Source of the DNA: Pseudorasbora parva | Lineage: Eukaryota > Chordata > Actinopteri > Cypriniformes > Gobionidae | Assembly (NCBI RefSeq): GCF_024679245.1 | Contig: NC_090191.1 | Location: forward strand, 2,128,778 to 2,192,777 | Reading direction: 5' to 3' | Length of the DNA stretch: 64,000 nucleotides | Part shown: piece by piece, positions 1 through 9,885 of the stretch | Layout: the number at the start of each line of letters is the position of its first letter | Position numbering within the stretch: position 1 is the first letter of the stretch | Made by a program: the position numbers and the translations under genes | Notes under the pieces: model-generated | Databases searched by the model: none | What the model saw: the letters and a program-made list of their open reading frames with translations, nothing else | What the model was told of the DNA's origin: nothing

Positions 1-172
1 CATGAATAGGGAGTTTATTACTGCACTGGCTCCATTGTATCCCCATGTCAAATCCCTCCGCGGAAGTAGCAGTGCTTCGCCCTCTGAGAATAGAGTCGTC
101 AGTGTGTGTACGGTCGGTTAGTTAGCAGATGGACGACCTGACCGTGTTATTTGTACACGCTGCGACTAACTT
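1..172. other. Left flank, no gene seen
   Basis: Unique-looking sequence to the left of the pogo-like element. I see no open reading frame, RNA gene or repeat structure in it. Confidence 0.4.
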
Positions 173-461
173 CGTAAAACTTCAAATAATAGCAGAGTCC
201 CAAATAGACGCCGGTCTCTTTTAAACGCCTGGTTTGACAGGTTTGGGTAAATAAAGGCCGGTCTCAAATAGAGGCCTGGTCTGGTTTTTTTGTAATATTT
301 TTTTAATCTGTTTTTTAAACACAGATCGTCTCTTCTATGGTTTGATTAGACTCCACGTAGTCGCAACCGTTCGTGAACGACTCATCACCGTGGCAATATA
401 ACAAAGAGGTTAACGAACTTTCTTTTGGTCTTCATTTTTTCTTAATTCTCTCAATACCACC

Positions 462-1585
462 ATGACGACAAAAAGGAAAAAGTATGATCTGAGATTTAAG
501 CTGACAGTTGTCAAATTTGCAGAGAAAAATTCGGGAGAAGCAGCGGCAAGACATTTCTTGGTTGATTCAAAGCGAGTGCGAGAATGGCGTAAAAAAAAAG
601 CCGAACTGCAACGTCAGTCCAAGGAAGACGACAAAAGGGCCAGACTGCGGGGTGGAGGGAGGAAGAAGGCCAGCGAAGAGCTGGAGGCGAGCGTGTGTGA
701 GTGGATCCACAGCATGCGGGCAAAGCATCTCAGAGTCTCACGTAAAACGATCAGGGCCAAGGCCAAAGAAGTGTACGCCACAGTGAGTGACGGCAGGGAT
801 GAGGAGAGATTTACTGCCAGCGCTGGCTGGGTGGACAAGTTCCTGAAGCGCAACGACTTTTCAGACAGAAGACGCACACCTGTGGCCCAGAAAGACGCCA
901 AGCACTTCACTGAGAAACTGGTGAATTTTGTCACATGCACAACGCAGATTATTAAGGCAAAGAAAATACAGCCGGAAAACATTATAGCCATGGACGAAAC
1001 AGCGGTGTGGTTTGATATGGCGGGCTCTACAACGGTGGATGCGCACAAAACCACCGGCCACGAGAAGAGCCACTTAACTGTGGTGTTGGCTGCAAAAGCA
1101 GACGGGACCAAATTAAAACCTTACATTGTCTTCAAAGAGGGGATCAAGGAGGTGAAATCAATGCAAAATATTAGTGGGGTGGTGGTGGCCACATCCGAAA
1201 ATGGATGTATGAGCGAGGATTTGACTGCAGATTGGCTTCAGAGAGTGGTGGGAAAGCTCAACTCCGCCCCTCGTCTCCTAGCCTGGGATTCGTATCGCTG
1301 GCATATCAGCGCAGCGACCAAAGCTGAGCTCAAAAGGGGCTACAACATAACCACGGCTGTCATACCCGGTGGCTGTACAAAGTACATACAGGCCCCTGAC
1401 GTCGTCTGGAACCAGCCGTTCAAAGCCAGCCTGCATGAGTCCTATTCCAACTGGATGGCAGGGGATGTGGACAAAGAGTACATGGCTGGAGGATATATGA
1501 GGGCCCCAGCTCGCCGCTCGTTGGTTTCCTGGGTACTTCAAGCGTGGGAAAAGCTGGATACGGAGCGGCTGAAAAATTCTTTTAA
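462..1585 (+). CDS. pogo/Tigger DDE transposase, exon 1
   Basis: Exon 1 of a transposase of the pogo/Tigger (DDE_1) family, which cuts and pastes its element in the nucleus. Residues 1-50 form a basic psq-type helix-turn-helix (KRKKYDLRFKLTVV onward). Residues 70-140 look like a CENP-B-type second helix-turn-helix (SAGWVDKFLKRN). The catalytic core follows, with three aspartates in the family spacing: D178 in IIAMDET, D276 in LLAWDS and D313 in IQAPDVV. The open frame runs on to 1703, but after NSFK (1585) it reads into repeat DNA with no family resemblance. A good donor, AAG/gtatgc, sits exactly there, and the missing family C-terminus follows the acceptor near 2262. The start at 462 follows ACCACC, a good Kozak context. 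The catalytic triad appears intact; splicing is inferred. Confidence 0.8.
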
Positions 1586-1688
1586 GGTATGCTTGCGCGC
1601 ATGTAACGGAGGCCAGCTAGTAGAAGTTGCTGTGCGAGTAAACCTCACTCCTCTGACCTCAAGAGACGCTCTAGCGACCGACGCTAGA

Positions 1689-1768
1689 GGTTGCAGCCTT
1701 TAGCCTCCTTGTTAGAGCGTCCGACTCTCATGCCGGCGGACCCGGGTTCGAGTCCTGGTCCGAGCAGT
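1689..1768 (+). promoter_or_regulatory. tRNA-like Pol III promoter segment, unit 1
   Basis: A degenerate A-box-like stretch (TAGCCTCCTTGTTAGAGC) is followed by a perfect B-box, GGTTCGAGTCC, at 1745-1755. The B-box sits within a perfect 5-bp T-arm stem (CCGGG / CCCGG). The acceptor stem does not pair, so this is not a functional tRNA gene, but it is a plausible internal Pol III promoter. Confidence 0.6.
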
Positions 1769-1907
1769 AGGGGTTACATTGGTGCCGTGACCCGGATGGG
1801 AGTGAGGGTTAGGGGGGTGAGTGTAACGGAGGCCAGCTGGTAGTAGTTGCTGTGCAAGTAAACCTCACTCCTCTGACCTCAAGGGATGCCCTAGCGACTG
1901 CAATAGA

Positions 1908-1987
1908 GGTTGCGGCCTTTAGCCTCCTTGTTAGAGCATCCGACTCTCATGCCGGCGGACCCGGGTTCGAGTCCCGGTCCAAACAGT
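1908..1987 (+). promoter_or_regulatory. tRNA-like Pol III promoter segment, unit 2
   Basis: Same structure as unit 1, with the B-box GGTTCGAGTCC at 1964-1974. The B-boxes of the three units are spaced 219-221 bp apart. Confidence 0.6.
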
Positions 1988-2128
1988 AGGGGTTACATTG
2001 GTGCCGTGACCCGGATGGGAGTGAGGTTTAGGGGCGTGAGTGTAACGGAGGCCAGCTAGTAGTAGTTGCTGTGCGAGTAAAACCTCACTCCTCTGACCTC
2101 AAGGGATTCTCTAGCGACTGACGCTAGA

Positions 2129-2206
2129 GGTTGCGGCCTTTAGCCTCCTTGTTAGAGCGTCCGACTCTCATGCCGGCGGACCTGGGTTCGAGTCCCGGTC
2201 CGAACA
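2129..2206 (+). promoter_or_regulatory. tRNA-like Pol III promoter segment, unit 3
   Basis: Same structure, with the B-box at 2185-2195. A CCTGG change weakens the T-arm stem by one pair. Confidence 0.55.
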
Positions 2207-2261
2207 GAAGGGGTTGTTTGTGTGTGTAATATATTTAATTAACCTCGGGATGTTATCCTTA

Positions 2262-2456
2262 GGTATGTGGCCTGACAGTAGCTTCTGATGGAAGCGAGGA
2301 TCACCTTATCCATTGTTTCAACGAGGGAGAGCCGTGCGCATCTGGGCGGGAGCTGTTAGTGCAAGCAAGGCAGGCAGAGCTAGCGGAGGCCGGAGAGGGA
2401 CCAGTGGAGGAGAGCGACGAGAAGAAGGACTTCGCCAACGAACTGGTAATTGAGTA
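2262..2456 (+). CDS. pogo-like transposase, exon 2 (C-terminus)
   Basis: After acceptor TTAG the frame reads V-C-G-L-T-V-A-S-D-G-S-E-D-H-L-I and stops at TGA/TAA-rich sequence just past 2450. Joined to exon 1 it gives NSFKVCG followed by a DGSED motif, the usual C-terminal signature of pogo/Tigger transposases. The tail is acidic (EEGD and EESDEKKD-like residues). This match across the repeat array is the main reason to believe the array is intronic or a later insertion. Confidence 0.65.
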
Positions 2457-2791
2457 ATTTTCTATCACATGATTGCAGTTGTTTCACAGGGTAGCCTTTA
2501 TTCTTTCTTGTTGTGTTTCGGGCATCAAGTTCATATACTTTAGCGGTAACTTATATTGTTCTGCCCATTGCTGTCACATCGTTTCGTTTTTTGTGCTGCC
2601 AATAATCTAAGACATTTCTTACATTAAATGATTTGTTAAACACATTTGAATTAATTGTAATATAACGTGGTAACCTCCTACTGTCATGCTTGAACAGCTC
2701 AACACTAAATTAAAGGCCTGTCTCTTATACAAGCCGGTTCAGTTCGGCGTTTTGGGTAAAGAGAAGCCCGGCCTATTATTTGAAGTTTTAC

Positions 2792-3107
2792 GGTACATTA
2801 CACACACATCCCAAAACAGAAAAGAACGTACATCAGTATATCATAGACATGAGTTCGATCACTGATACGAGAAACAGAGAATTTCGCAATCCAAGTCAAT
2901 TCAACCAAATGTTTTGCTAAACACTTCATTTTTAAAGCAGTCGGATCACCTCAAACGCCGAGTAGACTCACCTCCAACGCTGATAAACACAACGAGAACA
3001 AACAGACATGCATAATGAGAACTTCTAAGCGTAATCTAAACGTTCTGAAATAACAGTGTTTGTGCTCTTTTGTTCATTTGTAGTGCTAATTTTGAGTGTT
3101 TTCAGGA
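2792..3107. other. Upstream region of the zinc-finger gene
   Basis: No coding or repeat structure is evident. A possible splice acceptor, TGTTTTCAG, ends at 3106 and would precede a 5' UTR exon leading to the ATG at 3168. Confidence 0.35.
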
Positions 3108-3167
3108 CATGTAAGGCCATTAACCTTAACTCTGACTGACTCCTTTACCACTGTCCTCACTTTAAAG

Positions 3168-3252
3168 ATGGTGTTCGTTAAAGAGGAGAGTGAAGACGTG
3201 AAGATTGAAGACACATTCGCAGTCAAAGTTGAAGAAACGGAGGAACAAACAG
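3168..3252 (+). CDS. C2H2 zinc-finger gene, exon 1
   Basis: A short first coding exon starting MVFVKEESEDVKIED, the acidic N-terminal module that begins many cyprinid tandem-duplicated C2H2 proteins. It ends ACA-G with donor g/gttggt at 3253, in phase 1. Exon 2 at 8634 begins AG-CTG-ATG after a CAG acceptor, also phase 1, so the join reads EEQT-E-LMAVKEESE and continues in frame. The acidic module has no assigned enzyme role; in this family it precedes the DNA-binding fingers. I infer a nuclear DNA-binding protein. Between the exons are 5.4 kb of nested transposons and microsatellites. Confidence 0.8.
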
Positions 3253-3308
3253 GTTGGTTTCATTCTCAAAACTCAGTCGTTTGTTCCTTATGTAGATGTC
3301 CAGTTCTA

Positions 3309-3309
<1 letters not shown>

Positions 3310-3340
<31 letters not shown>
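3310..3340. repeat. (CA)n microsatellite
   Basis: Uninterrupted CA dinucleotide run in the zinc-finger gene intron. Confidence 0.95.
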
Positions 3341-3343
<3 letters not shown>

Positions 3344-3504
3344 AGGGCTGGGTGATGTGGGAAAAAAAATGTATCTCCAAACTTAAGACTTGGCACAATG
3401 CAGTCAGACCGGTACCGTTAGTGTTCCCACAAAGTTGGGAGCATAAAATTGTCTAAATAGTCTTGGTATGCTGAAGCATTAAGAGTTCCTTTCACTAGAA
3501 CTGA

Positions 3505-3800
3505 TGCCTGGCTCACACTACAGGAGTTTTAAAATCCTCTCCGATTGTACAGTCTGGTTGCAGCACACACTTCAGGAGAAGCTTTGCAGATTTTCTTCCC
3601 TCAGATCTTAAACATGCTCACACTACACGATTTGAAAATCCAGGAGCATCACACACTACAAAACATTATAAAGATCATCGTGCCAGAGGAAGTGCGTCAC
3701 GTGATATTCACCGCAGATCGTAAGCGGGAAAACTAAATGGATAAACTACTGTGACACGACAACTTTCTGTATCAATAAAACCGAACGCATCAGAGTAGAG
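3505..3800. repeat. MITE fragment, GCCTGGCTCACACTACAG family
   Basis: TGCCTGGCTCACACTACAGGAG at 3505 recurs almost exactly at 8080 in the same intron and orientation. The interior has several CACACTAC-type repeats. The right end is not defined. Confidence 0.5.
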
Positions 3801-3917
3801 CCGTGTGGATCAGACAATGGTCGGGGAGACAGGCTCTACATGGATGATGGTCAGTTCTTCAGCGAGATATGGAGGTCATTAAACTGACCTTATTTGATCC
3901 TGTCGTTCTGGCGCTCG

Positions 3918-3969
<52 letters not shown>
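3918..3969. repeat. (TG)n microsatellite
   Basis: Long GT run; it is the target into which the hAT-like element starting at 3970 inserted. Confidence 0.95.
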
Positions 3970-3971
<2 letters not shown>

Positions 3972-5321
3972 GGGATGGCTCTACCACAATTTTGGCTTCC
4001 GTACGGTACCACAATCTAATACCTAAGTACTGATATTAAATCGACACCACACGGTCTGATATTAGCGCGGGTATATTGCACGCGAATGAGTACAATTATG
4101 CAAGTTTTGAGTTTATAAAGTGGGAAATTACCACAAATGTTTATTAGTAAATTAATCAGCAAAGCTTATCACATCAAATCAGTCATTTGAAAACTTTCTT
4201 ATGAAAAATAATTTCAGCAAAAATCTCTCAAATGAGCAAATTGCTTCTGGTTTCAAAAGACATCGCACTACACTAAAGCAATCTGCATAATCCGATTCAA
4301 CATTTCACGCTCGTCTCGGGACGGAGAACGGAAATCATTTGAACACGCAAGAGATTTTATAGCATTTCGTAATAACAGTTACAGGAGACATGAGCTCATA
4401 ACAACGTCACACACACACCTCGCACATTACAAATTAAGTTTCCTTAAACAGTCAAATACACAGAATTATGTACAAATGTCCGTCTTTAGTGAGTATAACG
4501 GGCGGTTGTGTCTAACGCGAATGTAAATAGTGCTAGTATGCGTGTAAATATTATGAGATCTAATAGATTTTGTGATTTGAGATGTTGTGATATTCGATCT
4601 TATGTTAGGCTGTGTGTGTGCGTTGATCAGTGTAAAAGAAAATAAATGTCTAAATGAGATGGTTTGAATGACCACTGACCAAGGTTATTTTCGTAAACGA
4701 AAACTGAAACTAAGACTAAAACTATTGGTCAAAAAACATTTTCGTAAACTGAAATAAAATTTAAAAATCTGAATAAATAAAAAACTAAAACTAAACGAAA
4801 CTAACTACTCTTACTAAAAAACGAACTGAAATAAAATAATAATTAGCAAAAATAAATATTCGTTTTCGTTATTAATAAGCTCTCTTTAATGTGGTGGAGA
4901 ATCTGACTGTGGCGGTTGAGGGAGTGTCTGTATATCGCGCTACTGCGCGTGAAGTGATCTGAGGAGATTAACCGCTGTCCTGTGACGGACACGTGCAGAC
5001 AGGCAACACATCGCTAGTTCTAAACGGCAGTTCACAAAGAATCAATGCGTCCGTGGCAGTGAAATGGGAAATAACACAAGGTAATGAGATGCACGTTGAA
5101 CTTCTTTTAAGCTCACTGTTTTAGAATGCCGTTTCTCACGCGACGAGAGACGCAGGCGCAAAAGTCAGCAACTATATTAGCAAATAACGTTACTAGCCTA
5201 CTGTGCGTTTGATTTCATGTTTGCATAATATTGACAGGCTCAAAGGTGTTATCATAATCATTTACTACTAATAATATTATTATCTGTGTGGAGACATTTC
5301 CCCACAAAGTAGGGAATACCA

Positions 5322-5352
<31 letters not shown>
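5322..5352. repeat. (CA)n microsatellite
   Basis: CA run inside the inner hAT-like element, next to GTGAGGACATTG/CCTAACCC satellite-like sequence. Confidence 0.95.
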
Positions 5353-5355
<3 letters not shown>

Positions 5356-5624
5356 TTGTTTCACTATATAAGTGAGGACATTGCGTGGGCTTCCATTGAT
5401 TTTATATCAGGTTAATGATATTTTATATCCCCTAACCCAACCCCTATCCCTAAACCTACCCATCCCAAGAACGTGCAAAACAACAGATTTAAATAAAAAC
5501 ATGTTTTGGCCGATTTATAAGCCTTTTTATCTAGTGAGGACCAGTCAAATGTCTTTACTAGTCAGTTATCATAATATTTTACTAGATAAGTGAAGACATT
5601 GGTCCCCTTTACTATTATAGCACA

Positions 5625-5656
<32 letters not shown>

Positions 5657-5673
5657 ACACACACACACACACA
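5625..5673. repeat. (CA)n microsatellite
   Basis: CA run with one TA interruption, inside the inner hAT-like element. Confidence 0.95.
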
Positions 5674-6960
5674 CCAGTGTGTGTTGGCTGTATTCAGATG
5701 ACTTTAGCTGTGGTCTTACACTGCTAGCCTACATTGCACTACTGAAGAAATGAAAATAAGCTTTTAATTTTTTAACAATATTTCATCTTTGTTATGAATG
5801 AGTTTGTCTGGAATTTATAATTTTTACTTTTATATTTTACTTTGCATTTATTTTGTTCTTTAAGATAGGCTAATACTCAGAGGATCTATGACAAAAATAT
5901 CAAATATAATTTTTTAAAATCAAAATATAATTTATTTCATTTTTAATCTCCAGATCGTTGTTTGTATAGGTCAGAGTTTGACTCAAGCTTTTTTGCTCAA
6001 AGGTGAAGACCCAACTTTATGCATGTTTTGTAAGACCGTCCTGGGTTTAAACAATAATGCTCGTTTATCAAGTGATTTCACTTAAGGATGTTTAGTAAGA
6101 TTAAACTCTACACTTCATTATGGTAACTCTGCTAAACTATAATTACTAAAACTAAAACTGAAACTAAATAAATAAAAACTAAATAGAAATGTATTTGCAA
6201 AATAAAAACTAAACTAAAACTAGCAAAACCATTTGTAAAACTAACTAAAACTAAACTGAAATTTGTAGCAAAATTGAAAACGATAATAAAATAAAAACTA
6301 ATTTAAAAAAGCAAAACTATAATAACCTTGCCACTGACCTGTCGATCTCTTCAGAAGTCAGGATAGAGACAGGTGCTTCTTGGCTCGGTTTGATGGTTCT
6401 TCATCAGTTTTATAAGCAAAGTCATTACAAATGTCACTTCTACTCCTCTCTTTATTAATTCGTTTTGGGCATCTTGAGTGAGATTCGACTGCTTTATCCA
6501 TTTTGTTCGTCTGTTGTCGTCACATTTGCCGGTTGTTTCGGGTCAGTTTGTGTAGCGCGCTGCCATCTAGCGGTGAAATTCGGAAAAGCAGCATATACCG
6601 TAATGTGCCAAATCATGATATCAAACTGGTTTAAGTAAAATATATACCAGTATTTTTCCAGTACAGGTATACCGCGCATCCCTAGTGTGTGTGCAATGTA
6701 TTTTTCCCCTCGGGGCTTGCCGTATAAAGGTGGAGCTTGCGCACTTATTGTACTGGAGCGTAGCGGGTTTTTTTCAGGCTGGTTATTACGCGTGTGACCG
6801 AGAATAAAGTGAAGGAACGTTCAGACGACTGTCATTGTTTTCTTATTTCTGAGTGTGTGAGGCGAACCCAGCACGAGCGCTATAGGTCACACCTATTTCA
6901 AAAGCAATCGTCACTGTTACAGTGTAGACTTGTGCTGTCAATGAAAAACAAGAAATGCTG

Positions 6961-6963
<3 letters not shown>

Positions 6964-7026
<63 letters not shown>
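6964..7026. repeat. (CT)n microsatellite
   Basis: About 62 bp of pure CT. On the reverse strand it yields an artificial Arg-Glu frame. Confidence 0.97.
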
Positions 7027-7029
<3 letters not shown>

Positions 7030-7189
7030 AAATGAACAAAACATGGCTGTAGAGTGATATTTATCCAAAAATAATAATTATTAATCGCCAATGTCTCGTG
7101 ATTTCAGCAGTTTGACACGCGATCCGAATCATGAATCGATTCGCTGATTCATAACCGTTTGAATCTTTATTTGAGGATTGAACACAAAC

Positions 7190-7466
7190 GCGGAAGAGAA
7201 GCCAATGCTGAATAAAGTCGTAGTTTTTGTTATTTTTGGACCCAAATGTATTTTGGATGCTTCAAGAGACTCTAATTAACCCACTGATGTCTCATATGGA
7301 CTACTGTGATGATGTTTTTATTCCCTTTCTGGACATGGACAGTATAGTGTGCATACACTTGCATACGCTCTCGGACTAAATATAAAATATCTTAAACTGT
7401 GTGTGAAGATGAACGGAGGTCTTACGGGTGTAAGACATTTCATTTCTGGCTGAACTAACCCTTTAG
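7190..7466. repeat. TTAA-type MITE fragment
   Basis: The right end GAACTAACCCTTTA matches the inverted end of the AAAGGGTTAGTTC family seen intact at 43578-44036. The interior GAAGATGAACGGAGGTCTTACGG is shared with that family. The left half is degraded. Confidence 0.55.
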
Positions 7467-8070
7467 TGTTTCCTGGCGTGGTGTCATACAGCTTTACTGT
7501 GCGCGACGTGGATTTGTGTATCGCGGCTCCGGTTCCATTATGAGGTCCTGAAACCCATCTCCCAAAATTACACTTATAGGTCTCATATCGCGGCAAATAA
7601 ACCCTGCCGTCTTCTCGGTGATGGCCTTCACATCTGGCGAGCGGTTGTGCAGGAAGAGTAAGTAAACCGTTTATAGTTTATTTATAGTTTGCTTACGGAT
7701 ATTTCACGCCATGTTTCAAATGCATATTCAAAAAGTGACAGCCGTAGTTTTTCGTCATCCATTTTGTGATTGGCAGCTCGGGACTCTTTCACAGTCAATA
7801 TTTTTTTTTTCTTTTTGAAAATCACCTAAAACATTAGTTTTTTCGCAAGTTATTACATGTAATAATTATTTTTTAATGTCAAGACCCTTAACTTTAATAA
7901 ACAATGTTATATATGATAATAGTAAAAAAGTAAGCAGTATTTTACATAGCTCTCTTCTTTCCATGTGCTTGTTCCCATTTCGGCAGTTTGACTAAAAGTA
8001 ATGATTAAACTTGACTAAGTGCTGTGATTTTTCATCGACTAAAACTATGAAAGACAAACTGACTAAGATG
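7467..8070. other. Intronic sequence, nothing recognised
   Basis: Contains a T-rich run near 7801 and AT-rich DNA. No exon or defined repeat was recognised. Confidence 0.35.
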
Positions 8071-8078
8071 TGACTAAT

Positions 8079-8300
8079 GCCTGGCTCACACTACAGGAGT
8101 TTAGGCCGATTTATGCCCGATCTTCCCCTCCTGAGACTCGGAGAAATGTTTTTTCCAGGACTCGATCGGTTCCGATGTTCGGCACAGATGATCTGCTAAT
8201 GTGAGGCGTTCACAGATCAAATCTTGCACCTCTCGATCTGCTCTCACGCAAATCAGGCTCGCCCCGATCAGATCAAACATGCTTTTACATTTTATGTATT
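8079..8300. repeat. MITE fragment, second copy of the 3505 family
   Basis: Starts TGCCTGGCTCACACTACAGG as at 3505; the two copies diverge after about 25 bp. Confidence 0.5.
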
Positions 8301-8358
8301 ATGTTTTACATTTTAGACATAATTGCCAGCTTGAGGTCTGTCTATAACTAAACATTTC

Positions 8359-8463
8359 TTGGTAAAACTGTGTTTTTGATAAGGGGTTTGATTAGTTGTC
8401 AAACTGGGTTTTCTTAAGTTAAAGACAGTTATCAAACCCCTTCTCAAAAACCCAGTTTTACCA
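8359..8463. repeat. Hairpin inverted repeat
   Basis: About 32-bp arms beginning GGTAAAACTGTGTTTTTGAT and ending ATCAAACCCCTTCTCAAAAA... face each other around a loop of about 40 bp. Probably a small fold-back element. Confidence 0.7.
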
Positions 8464-8633
8464 AGCTTAAGTATTTGGGACGTCTCCTTAAAAGGAAAGA
8501 GCAAGAAATATTGACAAGAGGTCCTGAGGTTACAGGTAAGACCCTTGATTAGAGGTTACAGGATTCAGGATGTCTCAATGTTCAGATGTCCGTTGTTTTG
8601 TGTCATTAACTGTACTGTCTCTCTCTTCCTCAG

Positions 8634-9553
8634 AGCTGATGGCGGTGAAAGAGGAGAGTGAAGTACTGATTGAAATGGAAGAGAAATATCATTATGAGGA
8701 GCATGATGATTTCACAACTGGAGGAAAATCTCCCTCACAACAAGAAGAAGCTCAACAGACAGAAACTTTGAGTAATTTCATCTGCCCTCAGTGTGGAAAG
8801 AGTTTCGCAAAAAAAGGCAGCCTTAAAGCCCACATGAACATTCACACCGGAGAGAAACCACACACTTGTCCTCAGTGTGGAAAGAGCTTCACTACGAAAG
8901 GAAACCTTAAAGATCACCTGATAGTCCACAGTGAAGAGAAGCCGTACACGTGTCCTCAGTGCGGAAACGGCTTCACTCAAAAGGGCAGCTTTAACAGACA
9001 CATGAGGGTTCACACCGGAGAGAAGCCGTACAGCTGCGAACTGTGTGATAAGAGCTTCACCACAGAACTAAACCTGCGCTATCACATGAACAGCCACACC
9101 GGAGAGAAGCCGTTCGCATGTGACCAGTGTGGAAGGAGTTTCAGGCACAAAGTGACCCATAAGAAGCACCTGAGCACTCACTCCAGCGAGGAGCGGTATG
9201 TGTGCCATCATTGCGGGATGGGCTTCACAGACGGGGACCACCTCGCGGAGCACATCATAACTCACACAGGAGGGAAGCCTTTCATGTGCCATCACTGCGC
9301 AAAGACTTTATCAAACAAGACAAACCTGGAGGTCCACATGAGAGTTCACACCGGAGAGAAGCCGTTCGCCTGCCCTGAGTGTGGGAAGAGCTTCCGATTT
9401 AAAGGAAACCTTCAGACGCACATAAGAGTCCACACCGGGGAGAAGCCGTACACCTGCCTTCAGTGCCAGCTCAGCTTCACATATCAGAGAGACCTGAAGC
9501 GCCATTTACAGACTCACTCTGGAAATACGGTCCAGTGCGCCTCGATGTGGTAA
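8634..9553 (+). CDS. C2H2 zinc-finger gene, exon 2, nine fingers
   Basis: The terminal exon follows acceptor ctctcttcctcag (ends 8633) and starts in phase 1. After an acidic linker (ELMAVKEESEVLIEMEEK, then HYEEHDDF) come nine consecutive C2H2 fingers, each C-x2-C-x12-H-x3-H with TGEKP-type linkers, from FICPQCGKSF to YTCLQC...HLQTH. Linkers 2 (SEEKP), 5 (SSEERY) and 6 (TGGKP) depart from the consensus; finger 7 has lost the usual aromatic (KTLSN). All zinc ligands look intact. The protein is expected to bind DNA in the nucleus. The frame is open upstream to 8570, but the splice join with 3252 matches the family better than an ATG within intron sequence. Coding density and intact ligands suggest a live gene of about 330 residues. 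Confidence 0.88.
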
Positions 9554-9885
9554 GATGTTTAGGAACAATTTCAGTCGTTTGTGGACGGAAGTTTTGGACA
9601 GTACTTCTGAAAGAGCAATCCTGATCGAAACACAGGCGAAGAAGCAGCAGAAATAAGCGATAGCAAATGTTAAAAATGCAGTCACCAACATTAACCAGCT
9701 GTAGGACTGTGAAGCTTGATGGACTCCATCTTGTTGCTCCTCCGCAATCTTCTGCTCAACATGTTTCTTGATTATTGCAAGTGTTGCATGAAGCGCCAAT
9801 AAAACTTTTTTTGTTGTTTTTGTTTAAAAGCAGAGGGTCTGTTCTTTCTTTTAATATATATCATATGTTCAGACATCAAAATATT
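9554..9885. other. 3' flank of zinc-finger gene
   Basis: AATAAA-like signals occur at 9799 (CCAATAAAAC). A reverse-strand open frame at 9506-9799 overlaps finger nine and has no recognisable domain. Likely 3' UTR and flank. Confidence 0.4.

Larger units (their letters stand above)
1602..2215 (+). mobile_element. TRIM-like tandem array: LTR - PBS - LTR - PBS - LTR
   Basis: Three copies of a 175-177 bp unit (1602-1778, 1822-1997, 2041-2215) alternate with two 43-bp spacers (1779-1821, 1998-2040). The first two units begin TGTAAC and end GTTACA, the short inverted ends typical of LTRs; the third has lost its last bases. Each spacer begins one base after the unit with TGGTGCCGTGACCCGGAT. This is complementary to the 3' end of vertebrate tRNA-His, as I know it, with a single mismatch over 18 bases, so it looks like a true primer binding site. 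There is no room for gag or pol, so the closest known class is a terminal-repeat retrotransposon in miniature, chained by recombination. Each unit also contains a tRNA-like segment. No target duplication is visible. Confidence 0.65.
1586..2261 (+). other. Intron of pogo-like transposase
   Basis: The donor AAG/gtatgc (1583-1591) and acceptor ttatccttag/GTATG join family-typical coding on both sides. Most of the intron is the tandem LTR-like array. AGGTATG occurs at both edges, so an alternative reading is an insertion into a once continuous exon that happens to be spliceable. Confidence 0.55.
173..2791 (+). mobile_element. pogo/Tigger-like DNA transposon
   Basis: A 19-bp sequence, GTAAAACTTCAAATAATAG, lies at 174-192 and occurs exactly inverted at 2773-2791, giving terminal inverted repeats around a pogo-type transposase. 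The ends contain related subterminal copies of an AAATAGAGGCCTGGTCT-like motif (about 200-290) and GGCCTGTCTCTTATA (about 2717). Known pogo elements duplicate a TA target; a clean TA duplication is not obvious at these edges, so the outermost bases are uncertain by a few positions. The element encloses the transposase exon at 462-1585, an intron filled by a short LTR-like tandem array, and a second short exon ending at 2456. The interior is open, so the copy may be fairly young or still constrained. Confidence 0.75.
4680..6330. mobile_element. Non-autonomous hAT-like element (inner)
   Basis: The ends are CAAGGTTATT (4680) and AATAACCTTG (6321-6330), exact inverted repeats. They are flanked by the direct repeat CCACTGAC (4672-4679 and 6331-6338), an 8-bp hAT-type target duplication. 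The subterminal sequence on both sides is rich in AAACTAAAACTGAAAC-type runs. There is no transposase. The interior holds two CA microsatellites and a piece of a GTGAGGACATT / CCTAAACCTACC satellite-like repeat. Confidence 0.75.
3970..6684. mobile_element. Non-autonomous hAT-like element (outer)
   Basis: The left end TAGGGATG (3970) is inverted at the right end CATCCCTA (6677-6684). Both ends abut GTGTGTGT, consistent with an 8-bp hAT target duplication, although this is only weak evidence because the target is a GT microsatellite. No transposase is seen. The element is split by another hAT-like insertion at 4680-6330; without it about 1.06 kb remains. Confidence 0.55.

Noticed and set aside
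1689..2206. Three tRNA genes
   Set aside because: B-box and T-arm are good, but the acceptor stems do not pair, the anticodon stems mismatch, and the copies sit inside LTR-like repeats.
6843..7091. 82-codon reverse frame with long Arg-Glu run
   Set aside because: It is a translation of the CT microsatellite at 6964-7026.
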